DNA of 64,000 bases from positions 6,011,815-6,075,814 of the forward strand of contig NC_092486.1 of NCBI RefSeq assembly GCF_047495875.1. Reading direction: 5' to 3'. The notes under the pieces are model-generated. The model made no database searches. It worked only from the letters and a program-made list of their open reading frames with translations, and was not told the origin of the DNA. Below, piece after piece: positions 11,401-25,231 of the stretch. The stretch's first letter is position 1; each line of letters opens with the position of its first letter. The translations under genes and the position numbers were made by a program. The stretch comes from Pithys albifrons albifrons. Lineage: Eukaryota; Chordata; Aves; Passeriformes; Thamnophilidae.

Positions 11401-14400
11401 AACACATAAAGAACAAAACTACTAGTGCATTTACTGAGTACTTTTTTGTCCAAGGCTTTTATAAAAGGGAGCTAAGAACTTTGCAGAAACCCATGTATTG
11501 TTTTTAAAAAATTAAAAAAATTAAAATATAACCTATTGCTCCAGTTTCTTTTCCTTAGTACACTTTCTTGTGAAAAACTTAGTTATGCAAGAGGCACATT
11601 CAACAGCCACTGCAGCTTTGTTGAGCAGCAGCAAGCCCCAGAAATCATCAGCACAAGGTATAGTCTCAGCACACACTTCTGTACCTATTCCATTTTTCAA
11701 GGATGCTTTGATTAAAAATACCAAGCTGGCCCACAGGCTTCCTCAGCAGCTTGAAATGCAGGTCTGCTCCCTCCTTGCTGCACACAAATGTTATTCTTAA
11801 ACTGTTTATCACCAAATAGCTGCATGTGGATTCTCCCAGGCACACCAACAGACCCTGGCAGCTTTTACCAGTTGTTGGCAGAAATCAGTCCCTGTTTTCT
11901 TCACTTACACAATGCCTGCATGATTGGTGTCTCTGAGATCAGTCCTTGAGCTGCTGAGCATGTCCTTGACTCCCTGCATTCCCTGGGAAGTAAGCACATA
12001 CAGAAAGCCAGTGATATTTGTATTTCTCAGGAGGGAAGGTGCTGTCAGTTCCAAAGGCTGGGAACACAACGGTTCAACAGGGTAAGAAAAGCCAGCATTT
12101 CGATATCCTGCTCAATCTGTTTTTATGGAAAATCAAGAAGTTGTTGGCTTCAGCATTGTCAATTCAGCATTTTACAAATAAGAAAAGAAAAAGCCAAAAC
12201 AAAAACCATTGAGAGTTGTCAAAACATCCACTTTTGTTATCTCAAAAAAGCTTAGTGGGAGCCAAAATTTGCAGCACCCATCGGGCAGATGTGCATTAAA
12301 GCTCAGAGCAGATTGCATGTTTTCAAGCTGCTGGTTTCCATCTCATTGAATATTCAGATTTGTTGGCATGAACCAACAAATGAAAATTAAGACCTTCCAG
12401 AAACCCAACTTTTCAAGTCATCATATGATTATTCATGTGCAACAAAACAGAAAAAGCATATGGGGGTGGCACAGCTCTGCAAGTCATTTCCCTCTCTTTA
12501 CATTTCTGAAACACAACTGGGAAACACATTGAAGGATGGGCTTTGAAAAGGGAAACAAGGCCAAGGTTTCTATAGCTCTCTCTGTTAGGAAGGAACCGTA
12601 TGTTTCCAGCACGGGCTGCTCTGAACTTTGTACAGCTGCGGGCAGAGCTCAGAGCAAGGACAAAACTCCACATGCTCAAATTCCTTTGATTACAAAGGCA
12701 TGACATCACTCCCAAGTTGGATTTAGAATGTAAAGGTTATCCCAAACACAGCCATATGTAAGTCAAAAGTTACCATGAACGTATATGATGGTATCAGTTT
12801 GATTCAGGGTGACATTTTTCACTACACTACAGTAATGAGATTAAGTTTCAGGATACATCTGTCTCATGCAATTGAAAACTCTCCCTAAGCTGTCATTTAC
12901 AGAAGGCACTCTTCCATATTCCCCATGTGGTCCCTCATGCTTGTAATTTGAATAAATAATGCTCCTAAACTTACTTTCAGCCACAAAGTGATTTGAAAAT
13001 TATCACTCTGATCATGCAAAGTCTCCCCTGATTCTAATGAGCTGTCAAGATTTTGAAACTGGCAGTGAAAAGAAGGTCAGTAGTGGGGGCAAGGAAACAA
13101 AAAGCTTAGGAGGAGATTTTCATGCTGGCAAAAAGAGGAGAAAAATGAGACATTCTCTCTCCTGCTTTTCTCCACACCATAAAACACTGCTTTGATTCCT
13201 TCCAGAAGGTTTTCTTAAAACACTAATGCTTTGATAGGAGACAAAAGGGAAGATTTAAAGGTGCTTTGGGGCGCAAAATATTATCTTTTACTACAATAAA
13301 ATACTATCTTTGTATTCACAAATAGAAGAAGAAGTTTCCTGGATGGGAGATGCTCTGTTTACAAAGTGAGGAGGACACTGACAGGAGCAGAAGCCCTCAG
13401 ATGTGTTCTTTACTTTACTAAGACTTTGCCAAATATTCAGGCAAAGGCTTTGTCAGGCAAACCAAGCCTGGTGTAGTTTCTCCAAAGTACTACAGACAGT
13501 GATACCCTGGAAATCTAAAATCTTGGAGACCCCAACATACCAGCCCAAATCGTATTCCTCCTGTACAGAAACCAGCTGATAGACTGATTTAACAACACAT
13601 CCATGTCTTTATCCTTTTGGCATAAATCAAAAGTTTCTGCTCTCAGAACACTCTGACATTGAATATTGAACGGGATGTTTCACCTGATACCAGGCAGAGC
13701 CTCCTCAACAGATCTTATAAACTTGAAAAGTACAATTTCTGATTACTCAGTGGATAGATGATATCAGAAGGGCATTTCTGCACATACATGATTTAGCAGT
13801 AGGGGAAGAAAAATGTCAGAGACAAATTAAGGCTGAATACTTTTGTCTTTCAAAAGTATAAGAATTTAAGAAACCCAGAGAGACAGAATTTCAATGCAAT
13901 TTTCACAGCTGAGGATTTTCAGATCTTTTAAAATCTGAGTCTAGTTGGTATGTTGGCATCACACAGGTTTCTGTGCAGCAGAGCTCTGGCTTTCCTCTCC
14001 AAAATCAAATGCCAATTTGGTGCCTTGATCATAAACTCAACCTGTCTTTTAGCACTGTGCATAATAAGAATTATGGTGTTTTCATCTTTATTACATACAA
14101 GCTCCAGCAGATGGCAACTGCACAGAAAACTGTTCTCTGGAATTCATGTGGTTCTTTAATCTGAGGATCAAAAAAAGCAGCAGACAAAGCAACAGGAATT
14201 GATGCAGCTGAAAACTATCAAAAAGTAGAGATCAAAAAAGGAACTGATCCAACCTGTCCAAAGAAAATTAGAGATCTTTTAAGCCTAACTTTTACCCTGA
14301 AAGTAAAATAAGTTAAAAAAAGACTGTTGCAATGCTGCTGAAAATGACAACATCCTTCCTCAGAAGGTGGCACAGGCTGAGGAAAATTGAAGGTCTGATG

Positions 14401-15424
14401 TCTAAATTAAAACAGGCTGGCAGGGTAAGTGAAACCAAGAGAACTCAAGATCAGAAAGGGTAAAGTCACAGCAGTTTCTGCAAGGGCAAGTGGGCTGAAG
14501 GTGCTAGAGAAGAAACCCAGAATTAGGGTGTAGGGCTGTATGGAAATGTTTCAACAACTTGGATAAGCAGCTCCAAAGTGTGCAGACACACTGAGAATCA
14601 TGTAGCTTAATCTCCTGTTAAGTGATACTGTGGTACAAAAAAGATTCTGTTCAGTTCATCTTCTTTTTGTTAGTGGATAATAAATGGGAATGGATAGTTA
14701 GAAGATAATTAGGCAGAGTGCTTTTTTCCCAGTTTATTGCCAAGACTGATCTTCCTCTGCACAATGCCAGGTGCTTGTTGAGGTGCTCATATTCCACAGC
14801 AATTGAGAAGGAGTAGAACTACAAATATATTTATGCTGCCCAAACCCAGCAGCACATAATGGGCTCTTAACTGCCTCCTCCAGGATATTTGACATGATTG
14901 GTCTGAGTTTCATTTTGTCAATGAAAATGTCAAACTCACTACAAAATTGAATGATCATCACCAAAATATAAACTGTAAATTAAAAATTAATAAAATTTTC
15001 ACTGTTGGGTAAAGTTTCCAGCTCTAGGTACAGAGCCCATGCTGCTGGATGAGTGATTAATCTCCACACTTCAGAAGATTACAAAAGGGTTTTTTCACAA
15101 TGTTCTTCACCACCTTAAACCTTTTGAAATTATATATGGGTATGAAAAGAGTATACATCATTTTTATTCTGATATGATATTATACTGCAATGGCTTTTCA
15201 CTAGTCTGTGTAGCTGTACAAAGCTTAGGACCCCTCAACTTTTCTTTCCATCAATCATTTAAACAGGGATTTCCGTTTTTTCCCATTGACTGCTAATTAA
15301 CATTAACTTACTGCTTTTGTACAATTTTCTTTGGTAGCAAGGCAGGTAGGAAATTCTCAACAGGGCTGAAATTGCACCATAAAGATAGTTTCTGTTTATG
15401 CCAGAGTTGCAAAAAGAGAAGTAA
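11401..15424. other. AT-rich noncoding stretch
   Basis: There is no supported gene. Open frames reach only 100 codons and overlap in several frames on both strands. I could not identify a transposable element or RNA gene. Confidence 0.45.
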
Positions 15425-15500
15425 CTATCACAGAATCATGGAATGGTTTGGATTGGAAGGTCCTTAAAGCTCATCCCATTCATAACACTGCAGCTTTTGG
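15425..15500 (-). mobile_element. CR1 3'-end fragment
   Basis: The plus strand reads ATCACAGAATCATGGAATGG, GGTTTGGATTGGAAGG, TCCTTAAAGCTCATCCC. This is the reverse complement of the CR1 3' terminus. About 75 bp remain before the match is lost. Confidence 0.78.
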
Positions 15501-16009
15501 ATGGGGGATGGAAGGTGGTAGATAATTACCAATTCTTTCTGAGAAAACACCCTTAGGTCAGAAGTCATCAGCAGCATCAATTTGGGAATTACTGAGGGAT
15601 TCCAGTGCACATTTTAGGAGCTAGATCAAACCACAGGACCCTAAAATTTCAGGTTTATGACACTAATCCTGCCAAACACTTGGTTTCCTGCTGAGGGGGG
15701 GGATAACCATGTGCTTATGGGATGAAGACCCAAGGCCATGAGATATATCTTACTTAAAACAGATCTAAACTCTTCAAAGACGGCAATGGCTGAGACTGTC
15801 ACTGACTTGAATTTGGCTCACATTCCCAACCTCTTGCAGTAATTTCAGAGCTGGTACTTAATAGGAATTATTTCTCCCTCAAGAGCGATGTGGTCGTGAC
15901 TCTCTGAGCTTCTGATTTGCATTTAGACTGCAAGTAAAAAACTTTTCTTTGCAGCAGCCATCTCCTAGTCCTTCACCATGTGAATATTTCTGCCCTAATT
16001 AATGTCACT
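15501..16009. other. Noncoding, nothing recognised
   Basis: Unique sequence with a short G-run near 15,696. No exon or repeat could be supported. Confidence 0.4.
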
Positions 16010-16450
16010 TAATGTGAAATATTATTCTGTGTTCTGCAGAGTGGCTGTAAATTATTTACTTGTAAAACATGTTGACTTTTCACGAGTTGTTTGTACAGTG
16101 AGCGCCACCACACCATCTAAACTGTAGGGGGAGAGAGAAATCAATCATTCCTAATAACACCCAATAGGAGGTTTACCACATGTTATATCAATTTTTATGT
16201 CCGACACAAATAGCTGCAGCCATTACTTTGGATTTTTATTTTCTGAGGGAATTAGAAATTCACAGTTACCTTCTGCTTCCCTCATGCTGCCTTGGAAATA
16301 ACACAATGTAAAGGTGCTTTGAGTCTTTTTTACACACTAATTAAGGGGGCACATTAATAAAACACCATTTTATAATATTGATTAAGGACACACTCTATAT
16401 GAAGCAAAAAGCTGATTTGCATGTGAGTTAATGAGCCCAGAATCAAACAA
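16010..16450. promoter_or_regulatory. Candidate conserved noncoding element
   Basis: There is no open frame of note, but the segment is dense in homeodomain-, POU- and forkhead-type words: CTAATTAAGG, ATTAATAAAA, GATTTGCATGTGAG (octamer-like), GAGTTAATGAGC and GTAAATTATTTAC. It lacks repeat signatures and low-complexity decay. That texture is common in developmental enhancers. Conservation has not been tested, so this is an inference from word content alone. Confidence 0.3.
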
Positions 16451-18234
16451 CAACACAGCATCAAGTAATTTAAATGGGTTTTTAAAAAATCACATTGAAA
16501 CTTACTGCCCATTCCCCATCCTACATATTCTGTTACTTTTTATATGCATTAAAGTTTTTTGATACTTTCAATGAATTTATTACTTCTCTTATTTGGTACT
16601 ACTCAGTTTTGGTATTGAAAGGTATTGTATTAACCCACCAAAAGACACCCTTAATTCAAACACCCATAAAAAGCAGAGGTTTACTGTCTTGTTGTTTTTC
16701 CTTTCGGTATTTATGCCCCCAGATTTTTCTGCACCTACAGTAAAAATCCTGATCCATGTAGGATAACCATAGAACAGCCACAGTAATTCTCTGGATTTAA
16801 GGATTTCCCACAGCAGCAAGGCACTGTTCCACTGTGTGACAGATGATCTGTGCTGAGTGATGGATCTGAGTCTGCTCCTTTTACAGATATTAAAGTTGTC
16901 AGTTACCTTGGGCAGTGTTGACCATCTGAATCACTAAAAGATCATCTAAAGCTCTACAACCAGGATGTGTTTGACACATCCACTCCTCAGGCACAAGCAG
17001 ATTTTCTGGCATAAGGATGAAGTTCATCTCTCCTGAAGTCAGGGAACAGGTCAAAGACACAGAGTGGACAAAGAGGAATAATGCAAAGTGGCACAATTCT
17101 CACCACCACTGAGTCATACCAAATCTGTACACATATTGAAAATTCTGCCAATGCACAATTCATGTGAGGAAAAGGAATTGAGGAATCAGTATAGGAAAAA
17201 GAACAGGAAAACCAGAATAGGAAATAAACAATAAAAATATTAAATTAGATTTGCAAAGCTGGATTCTTTTCTCCTCTCAGTTCAAGTTGCCAAAGGAGTG
17301 AAAGGCTTTCAGGCTGCCCTTGTGATACTGTTGTCCTCTGACAGCCACCAGTGACTGCAGGAGTGCTCAGTTTAGCAACTCATCACCCAATAGAGCTCCT
17401 GTTCTCCTTCCCCCGGCCCTGTTCAAGCCACTAAATGGGGCAGAATAAAATAACTCCATTTTATCTCTGCCACTTTTAGGGAGAAAGGATCCTGAGAAGG
17501 CTGATCCCATTTCTAATGTCATGCCTATATGTACCAGATGTGCACTGATAAATCCAACAGAGAACAGAGGGTGAAAGCAATAGCACATAGATCTGCAGTT
17601 AAGATGGAAACTTCAGCAGGATTTCACCTTAATGCCAAGCCTGAAACAGAACTCACAGTGATCAGTGCACACAAAGCACTGAGCAGCTTGTGTCTCTCAC
17701 CCCAAATCCCCTCTCCATCCTCATCACTCTGCTCTGCTTCTGAGGCACCATTTCAGCAAGTCCAGGAGCAGCAAACCATGGCCCATTTCCCTCCTCTATT
17801 TTTGCAGCAAAGTCACAGGTAAACAATGAATTCTGCTGTGCACAAAGTTGATGGCATTTAGCACGCAGAGAAGCTGGTAGATATTTATCAGCCAACTCAT
17901 TGGCTAAGCATCAAAATGTTTGTTATAAAACTTAAACACAAAAGAGATGCACAAAACTGCAGCTTCAGATGGATCACCGATACTTTCTGTGGTTTTATCA
18001 ATACTTCAGCTCTGGTGAAATACAAGTAACAAAGACTGATGTTGAAACTGTAATTGAAGCATGAGAACTCCAATGAAAGCTTTTCACTTGGAATATTTTA
18101 GAAAGGTCCTCAAAGCCCCACTATAGGTAAACCTATTTTCTCTGTGACAATTGGTATACATTTAAAAGAGCTGTTTATCTCCATTGATGCTTAAAGCATC
18201 ATTTGATCTCAATTTCCCTGACATTTCCCTGTTT
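16451..18234. other. AT-rich noncoding stretch
   Basis: Open frames of 63-97 codons (for example 17,529-17,822 on the plus strand) are not supported as genes. They have no domain, no neighbouring exon with matching splice sites and no codon bias. No repeat was recognised. Confidence 0.4.
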
Positions 18235-18905
18235 TCCAGGTTTTAGAGGGCCTAAGTGACTGCAGTGCGTTATGGGCTCACCCAGGTGGGCCTAGATTTG
18301 GGCTCTGGAGTTCGGACTAGGCCGAGGCTGTCAGCTGACTTGAGCTGGGCTGAGCCAACAGCTGACCTCTTCTAGCCAGTAATTTTGTATTCCATACCAC
18401 ATTATGACATCATCTCCAGGGAAGCAGGAACCAGTGTGGGAGTGGTTATGTCAGTGGCTTCTCAGCCTCCTCTTGGGAGGACGCACGATGCTGCCCCAGG
18501 GGGGATGGAGAGGACCAGGCCCACCACTGGCTCACAGGGGACCTCAGGAAAGTAAAATGTGTTGTTCTGGGTCTCTCCTTTCTGCTTGGGTTTGTCTCCC
18601 TGGGGAATAAGCTTCTTCTTAAGTAATGTGTAGTTAGGACAGTAAAGTTTGTGTGTTCGTTAAGAGGTTGAGGTGGGGAACTTGTTGTTGCAGACTTGTG
18701 TGAGTGTATATTTGTACTCTCTTCTAATTGTCTCTTTCTTTCTGTGAAAAATATATGTAGATTTAGTATAAATGCAGTTTGAAGTGTTTTTTTTTCTTTC
18801 TCCTCTCTTTTTCCTCCCTTTCCCTGGTGTTAGGAGGGAGGCTTTTCTCTCTGTGCCTGGGGGGGTTGGCAGTTGCTCATCTCAAACCAAGACACCGTGT
18901 AACAG
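18235..18905 (+). mobile_element. Probable ERVL-type LTR, solo or decayed
   Basis: The block is more GC-rich than its neighbours and contains a TATTCCATACCACATTATGA / CATCATCTCCAGGGAAGC module of the kind I associate with songbird ERVL-family LTRs. It is followed by a C/T-rich tract (about 18,790-18,835) and a TTGGCAGTTGCTCATCTC end segment. I see no gag, pol or env next to it, which fits a solo LTR. The ends are approximate and I could not find matching target-site duplications. The 68-codon frame inside (18,404-18,610) is part of the LTR. The family assignment comes from memory of the motif, not from a database match. Confidence 0.5.
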
Positions 18906-19499
18906 CATTGAACCAAGAGTGTGCCTGAAAAATGGTAGTTCAGACTCTGTTCTCAAAAATTAATGAACAATGTCCCTATAAATACACAATCTATTCAGAA
19001 TGACACTGGATGGTTATTAGAAAATAATAAAATAAAAAAATAGTATTCTCACTCTGCATGTTCTTACACTAATTTACATAGTATGATAAATTATTTAGAA
19101 ATCATTTTCAACTACAGAAAATCCAGTTTACCCATTACTTATAAAAAACCATTACAGCTACTTAAGTTTCCTATTACAGCCAATTTAATTTATTACAAAA
19201 TAGCAAGTTCATAATGTTTTGATCTATCAGAGGTACCAACAGATAACGGAACACTAGAGGATATTATTGCCATGAAACATAAAGAAGAAGGGAAAGAAGT
19301 AATTTCCATTTATAGTGGAAGGTAAACAGTTGAGATCATAAAATGGCCAGTGTAACTAGGATTAGAATTAGAAATGGAATAGAAGAAGAAAAGGGATTCC
19401 ATTTTTAAAGGCTTATTTGTTATTTATGTATATGCTACAACTATAAGTTTTAAGAGGAAGAAAAACAATCTTGTGATAAAAGCTGCTTATTGGAACTAA
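18906..19499. other. Noncoding, nothing recognised
   Basis: Strongly AT-rich unique sequence with many AATTTA and TTAGAA words. No feature was supported. Confidence 0.4.
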
Positions 19500-19612
19500 A
19501 TCTGAATTCTGATTCTGACTGTTCCGATATGAGACTGTGTAAGTTCTTTCAACTGCCTGTGCTAAAAACTCCTCAGCCGTAAAATGGGAATGATATTTCT
19601 TTCTTTACTCAA
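19500..19612 (+). repeat. MIR-like ancient SINE fragment
   Basis: The segment reads GAATTCTGATTCTGACTG, GACTGTGTAAGTTCTTTCAA, CTCCTCAGCCG, GTAAAATGGGAATGATA. This is the canonical MIR core order: a GTGTGACCTTGGGCAAG-like region, then CCTCAGTTTCC, then GTAAAATGGGAATAAT. It is diverged but collinear. Confidence 0.72.
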
Positions 19613-22600
19613 CTTTTTTCTCTGGCCTGTTTGTATCACCATAAAGACAGTGGCTCCTTTCAACAACAAAACAAGAACTCCCCAGTCTTTGGAGAAGAAT
19701 TTTGCATCTCTATTTGTGCTTCTATGAATCACTCATTAGTTTCTTCCAGTAATTAACACGCAGCACTTTGCCTCAGTTTACTGTCAGTTTCTTTAAAACA
19801 TTTTAAAAAATTCTCAAATAATTCCACTAGAAAAATATGTGGCGTTTCTAGACTGGTGCCAGGGTGACACTGTGGCAAATGTCTTCTCTCGCAGTGGGAC
19901 AAGACAACCATGCAAAGGAGTGGGGTCAAGGGGTTAAACACAGCACAAATTGAAGCAGGTTTTCTTCACTGATTTTCCAGGCAACATTTTTCAAGTGCTA
20001 GATTTTATTTTGTTGCCCTCCTCTATCAGTTATCTGGATATTTGGAAATTTCTCCTTAACTAGATACTTGACTCACCTTAGAAAAAAAAAGATGAGTTTG
20101 TTTATGTCACCCAACACTGAGCAATTGCCAAGTTACAAAAACAATGTTATTTTTGTCAAACCACAAAACCAGACTGAAGCCAGCGGCTGTAGCCATGAAA
20201 GGAAGCTGAAAGCCATTACCCAATTTCCCAAGCATCAATGAGCAGGCCACAGCTCAGCACTGTGATTCAGCAGCTTGTCTTTAACTTATGATGAATTCAG
20301 AGCTTCGTTGCTGGTGATCCACAAATGGCAATTTGCTTTGCTTTGCTTTAAAAATCACATACTGGAAATGAAATGGAGCAAGAAGGCAAAGGCAAAATCT
20401 GAAGGACTGTTGCAACATAACTAAAGAAACATGTTGCAAATCTGTTCTTCCCGATGGTTTTTCACTTAAACACAAAGCCCTACTTATTGTGGTTAATGTT
20501 TTCCCATCCTGATCAGCACTGGGCTGAAATGAAATAAAACATTTATCTTGATCTTCAGATCCTTATCTTTGGGAGTTATTCTCTTACTGTCTAGAATTTC
20601 TGGAGGGGAAAATAATGCTGTTCTTAACTTTAGGCTTTGAATTAATCTTCCTGGAGGAAAATGGAAATCTTCACCCTTTTTAAACTAAGGGGTTTGCATG
20701 ACTGGAATATTTAAGTTAGGTTGTATTTTAATATTTAATTCTCTTTCCTTTCTGATGGTTACTTGGACACACAAGCCTTTTCAGCTTGTGGCTGCATTGC
20801 ACCAGGAGCTGTGCAAATTCATAGATCAAAGAGACAAATGAAAAGTCAAAGTTTCTGGGATCTTTTCCCCCCAGGTTCGCACAGTCAAAAATCAATGTCA
20901 GTATTTCAGCCCGACTTGTGCATCTCAGCCTTCCAAGTATCCTCTCTATATTCCACTAATGGTAATAATGTTGTAGTTGCTTCATTTCAGACAACAGTGA
21001 AAGGATGATGTGATTTCACTCCTGAACCCTAAACCAGGACCCACAGCCAAACATAATCCCCTGAACGTGGTACCAGCACCTGGACAAGACCTGCTCCTGC
21101 CTTGCACAGCCAGACCCCAACACCAACAGAAACAGGTGGTCTTAAAACATCTTATTTTTAAATATTCCAGGTGTAATATCCATTGCACGAGGGGTGCAAG
21201 GGCTTTCCTGAATGGAAAGTGAATAGCCATGAATCTGAATCATAACTGAATGCAGGCTGAGGTCTGCAAGATGCTGGAGTATTGATGTTGGTTTGCTCCT
21301 CTAATGCTATGTATTAGTTCAGGTAAGCTGATGTTAGCATCTCCTTGGCAGGAAATCCACAAAGAATCAACAGATTTGAAAAAATTAATACTTTATTTAT
21401 ACAGCACAGCTGAGCATATGAGATTAATTTTACTTCTCCACCTGCCATTTAAGTTAACATCACCCCCTCCCAAAGCTGATGTCATTTTCTGAAATGCTGG
21501 TACTTCAGCCCTTCTTCCTACATCATGGAAAGTAATTTAGTCAATATGTTTGCTTACAGATGGTAACTCTCCAGAGTAGCAGGGAAATTAACGTAAAGAC
21601 AAATGTCATTCTGTAATTGTTTACATCTTGTAAAATCTCCATTTATTTTGTTTGCTCTTTGTGGCCCAGCTGATCTTATCACTGCAGTTTAGATGGCCAG
21701 GCTGGAGGCAAAAATGAAGGATCTGATCAGCTGCAATTTTTGTCTTCCAAGTGTCCTTAAAATACTGACAGGTGTTTTGATTTTTAAAATTTTTTTGAGA
21801 TTTTTGTTCTGTTAAGGCAGGTAATAAAATCAAGCTGTGTTCAAAGCAGGCTCAGCATGATTTGGGTGCTGATGCTGTGAGGATGGCCCTTCCCACAGGG
21901 ACTCTCATTGCCTCTAAGAAAGCAAGCTCCATTTTTCTCCCAGGCAGCCACAATGACCCCTTACTCATCCATTAATTCCACATAGAACAGGCTATGGAAC
22001 ATTAGACACAGCATTTTGCTGTTGGTTGGACACCTTATAGTAGGAATAGACCACAGTCTGCCAAACTTTCCTCATGGGTTTAACCTAAATCACTTTTATG
22101 ATCCAAGAGAGATGCAACTTCACATGTGGAATAGTGTCTAACCATTAAAATCATGATCTGTCCATGGACATCCCATCAGCAGAAGGCACAATTAAGCAAC
22201 AAAGAACAGTCCTCAAAATCTGCACTTACACTTATAAACCTCCATTTTCTTATATTAACATTGTCCAGGACACATGAGAACTGCTGATGTCATCAAACAT
22301 ACCAGAAAGAGATGGATGCCAGACAAACTGTTCTTATTCTGCTGCCCATATACCAGCCCCTGCTCCCTTGTAGGGATTACCACAAGCAGAAATCTATACG
22401 AGTGTTTCTGCCAAAGTCTGAGCTGGAATCATGTACAGGTGCCAAACTCAGAGACTGTAACCCTGAGATAACATTCAGGAAGGGGCTGCTTGACTTGCTC
22501 CAAATGAGATTTGTTTTGAGCATGTACATGCAAGGTAAGGATTAGTTTACAATGTTTTCATGTTTACGGTGTTTGTGGAGGACTGAGAAAAAGGGGAACA

Positions 22601-24958
22601 CAAAGAAAAACAGCAGGTGAGGTGAGATCAACAGGCAGGAGGAGGAGGAGGCTGAGGACAGAGGGGAAACAAACAGGGAGAGTATTTTCTGCATTGCAGT
22701 AGCACCCCTAGCCCTTCAAAGAGACAAGGCAGGGCCTGACAAGGAGCTGCACAAGGCTATTAAACAGCTTCCTTCCCCCCAATAATTAGCAAAGCTCACT
22801 CATGAGCTAAAATGGGAATATCATGAATATTCCTGTGCCAATGCAATAATCCAGCCCTGCCTAGACAGTGGCTCCCAGTGTAACCAGGGGAACAGGGACC
22901 TTCAGCTCCTATGTACTCCTTTCTGAGGTTAAAAAACTCCCCAGTCTGTGGGAATGAAATAAGAACAGGCATAATCTCTCCACATGAAAGTTGTGAGTGC
23001 CACCCTCCCTCTCCAAGGGGTGTTATTTTAGTTCACAACACATAAAAATGGAAGCTGGGATGAGGCAGTAGCAAATGCAACCATGTCACTGGAAACCTGT
23101 CTCTCAAAGAAATGGTTTTCCTTTATGCCAACAAGTCTCTGCCATTCAACCCTGCATTCAAAATGCCCCCCGATGACGATGGGATGACGACAGAATGAAA
23201 GACTTGAAGGAAAAAGCCAAATTTACTCACTCCATTTAAAAAAATCCAAACAATAAACCAACAAGTCCAGACTTGTAAGTGTATCATACTCACAGTTCAT
23301 ATGAGATTTTTCACAGCTTATTATCAATGGACTGCATGTCTTTTGTTCCAGTTCTGAAGCAGAGATGACCTCTATGGAAAATTTTTCCAAATGTACATTC
23401 ATTTTTCATTTTCCACATTTCTCCTATTAGTCAGAACCAAAGTCAGGTAAGAGCAGCACATCAGTTGCAGTAATGCAGAACAAGAACTAACTTCTGCACC
23501 TTAAAGCCCATTTAACCATAAGGTGTTTCTTGACCTTAGAAGTAAGATTAAGCCTCAGAGGATTTCCAGATGGAATTTCAAGATGTCCTACTAATTTTCC
23601 AAACACTTTTCTAGCCAGCTTTTCTCCTCGAAACCCAATCCCAGATGTCTAAGCCTGCAGCGAAGGCACTTCCCATCACATAATGAAGTCTGTTTCCTAT
23701 CACCTGTGTACTGGTTCTTGATTACTGCAAACCACATTAATCTGAAGGGCTGCAGCACAGACAGAAACTTCCCAAAGACAGAATTAGTGATCAAAAGCTG
23801 GAAATAGAAACCAGGACTTCTGAGGCAGCCTGAAAAGAAATCCAGGGACAATCGACTCTGTAATCACCTGAAATGGAGAGATAGTGAGGCTGAAAGGCTC
23901 TTTCACTTTCTGATTGAGAATGAAAAGCACAGAGAGAGCCTTTACAGCCTGTTGGAAATGAAAAGAGGAGAAATTAGGTTCAATTCTGGCAAGCAGGAAA
24001 GGTCCTTGTGAGGCACTGGCCTGTGATTTTAAAATGCAGTCCTTGACAGCCCTGGAGCCATCAAAGAAAAGGAAAATGATTCCAACCTATTGATTCTCTT
24101 CCTCTAGGCTTTGCTTACAAAGTTTGAATGTAACCCATCTAAAGGTTGAGAATCACCATTTTTAATGAACATTAGGTACATTAGTAAGTTTGCAGAGAAA
24201 CCACTGGATGCTCTTTAGATTGAGGTACTACAGAAACAACACTGACTTTTTTCTGGTTTTCCTGCTAACAAAACCAGTACTGTTCACATCTGCAGTTCAT
24301 GAACCTGATCAATACGAGGCTGCACTGATTCAGTCATTTAAAGTCCATATGGGATCAGATCCCTTATTTTGCTCTCTTGTAAGAGAGATTTATATTCAGT
24401 TCTTTTTTTCTTTTTTTAAGATTTCAAAATATTTTCTCAGTCTCTCTTCTCCAGAAGAAGCTACATGAAGTGATTTTTCCTGCAGTCCTCCCTGGGCACA
24501 ACATGTCACACCTGACTGTATTAACCACACTGTTTTGGAAGCATCTGGGCACCTTAGTGTCCCACTATGACAACAAACATGTGACACAGGCTGGTGAGGC
24601 AATGTCCTTCTGGCCTTCTCCAGTCCAGTCAAAACAACACAAAGCCTTAACGCAGAAGAAAACAACTGCACTCCCTTATTGATATTGATTACTCACACTG
24701 AAAAGACAATGCCATTAAAAGAACTGCAGAGATGCACAGAATCAATGGAGTCCCATTAAACGAAAGCATTTTTTCATAGTTTTTCCATTAAACCCTTTAC
24801 CATACTTGCTGAAATTAAGGAAGCAGGAGGAGGCTCCCCTTTCTGCTGCCCTTTTTCTCAGAAAGGCTGTGTGATGAACACATTAGAAGACTGAAATACT
24901 AATGTGTAGTACAAAGCCATCTGTGTGCCCTCCAGCATGACAGGGAGAGGTATTACTA
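19613..24958. other. AT-rich noncoding stretch
   Basis: No gene is supported. Several frames of 60-92 codons overlap each other on opposite strands (for example 20,982-21,230 minus with 21,010-21,222 plus; 24,396-24,671 minus with 24,470-24,682 plus), which is expected by chance. A short AT-rich segment at about 22,780-22,870, with AATAATTAGCAAAG, ATATCATGAATATTCC and GCAATAATCC, has the look of a regulatory element but nothing firmer. Confidence 0.4.
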
Positions 24959-25003
24959 CAAACATCAAGCTCTGAAATCTTTGAGTTTTTAGCTTGATGT
25001 TTG
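24959..25003. repeat. 13-bp perfect inverted repeat (stem-loop)
   Basis: CAAACATCAAGCT at 24,959-24,971 is the exact reverse complement of AGCTTGATGTTTG at 24,991-25,003, with a 19-nt spacer. It could form a stem-loop in RNA or a small cruciform. It is short for a microRNA precursor and pairing does not extend outward. Confidence 0.7.
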
Positions 25004-25126
25004 GAGCTTGGTCGAATCAGAGCACAGTTTCCACTCTGAGAATTATTGGTGTGTCTTTTAAGTCATTGGTACTTCTGAGCAAGGAAGGTGCTTTGAATAC
25101 AGCAGGGATCCTCAGAGAATGAAGCT

Positions 25127-25231
25127 AAGGCAATGTCAAATCCAGACTGATGTTCACCTGCATTCCCAGGATAGTCCCAGGAACCCAGCAAAGGCAATGG
25201 CAAACCCTAGTCAACGTTAACCTGGCATTCC
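25127..25231 (+). repeat. Imperfect tandem duplication, period about 64 bp
   Basis: AAGGCAATGTCAAA...CACCTGCATTCC at 25,127-25,166 recurs as AAGGCAATGGCAAA...AACCTGGCATTCC at 25,191-25,231. The two copies differ at several positions. No function is implied. Confidence 0.5.
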
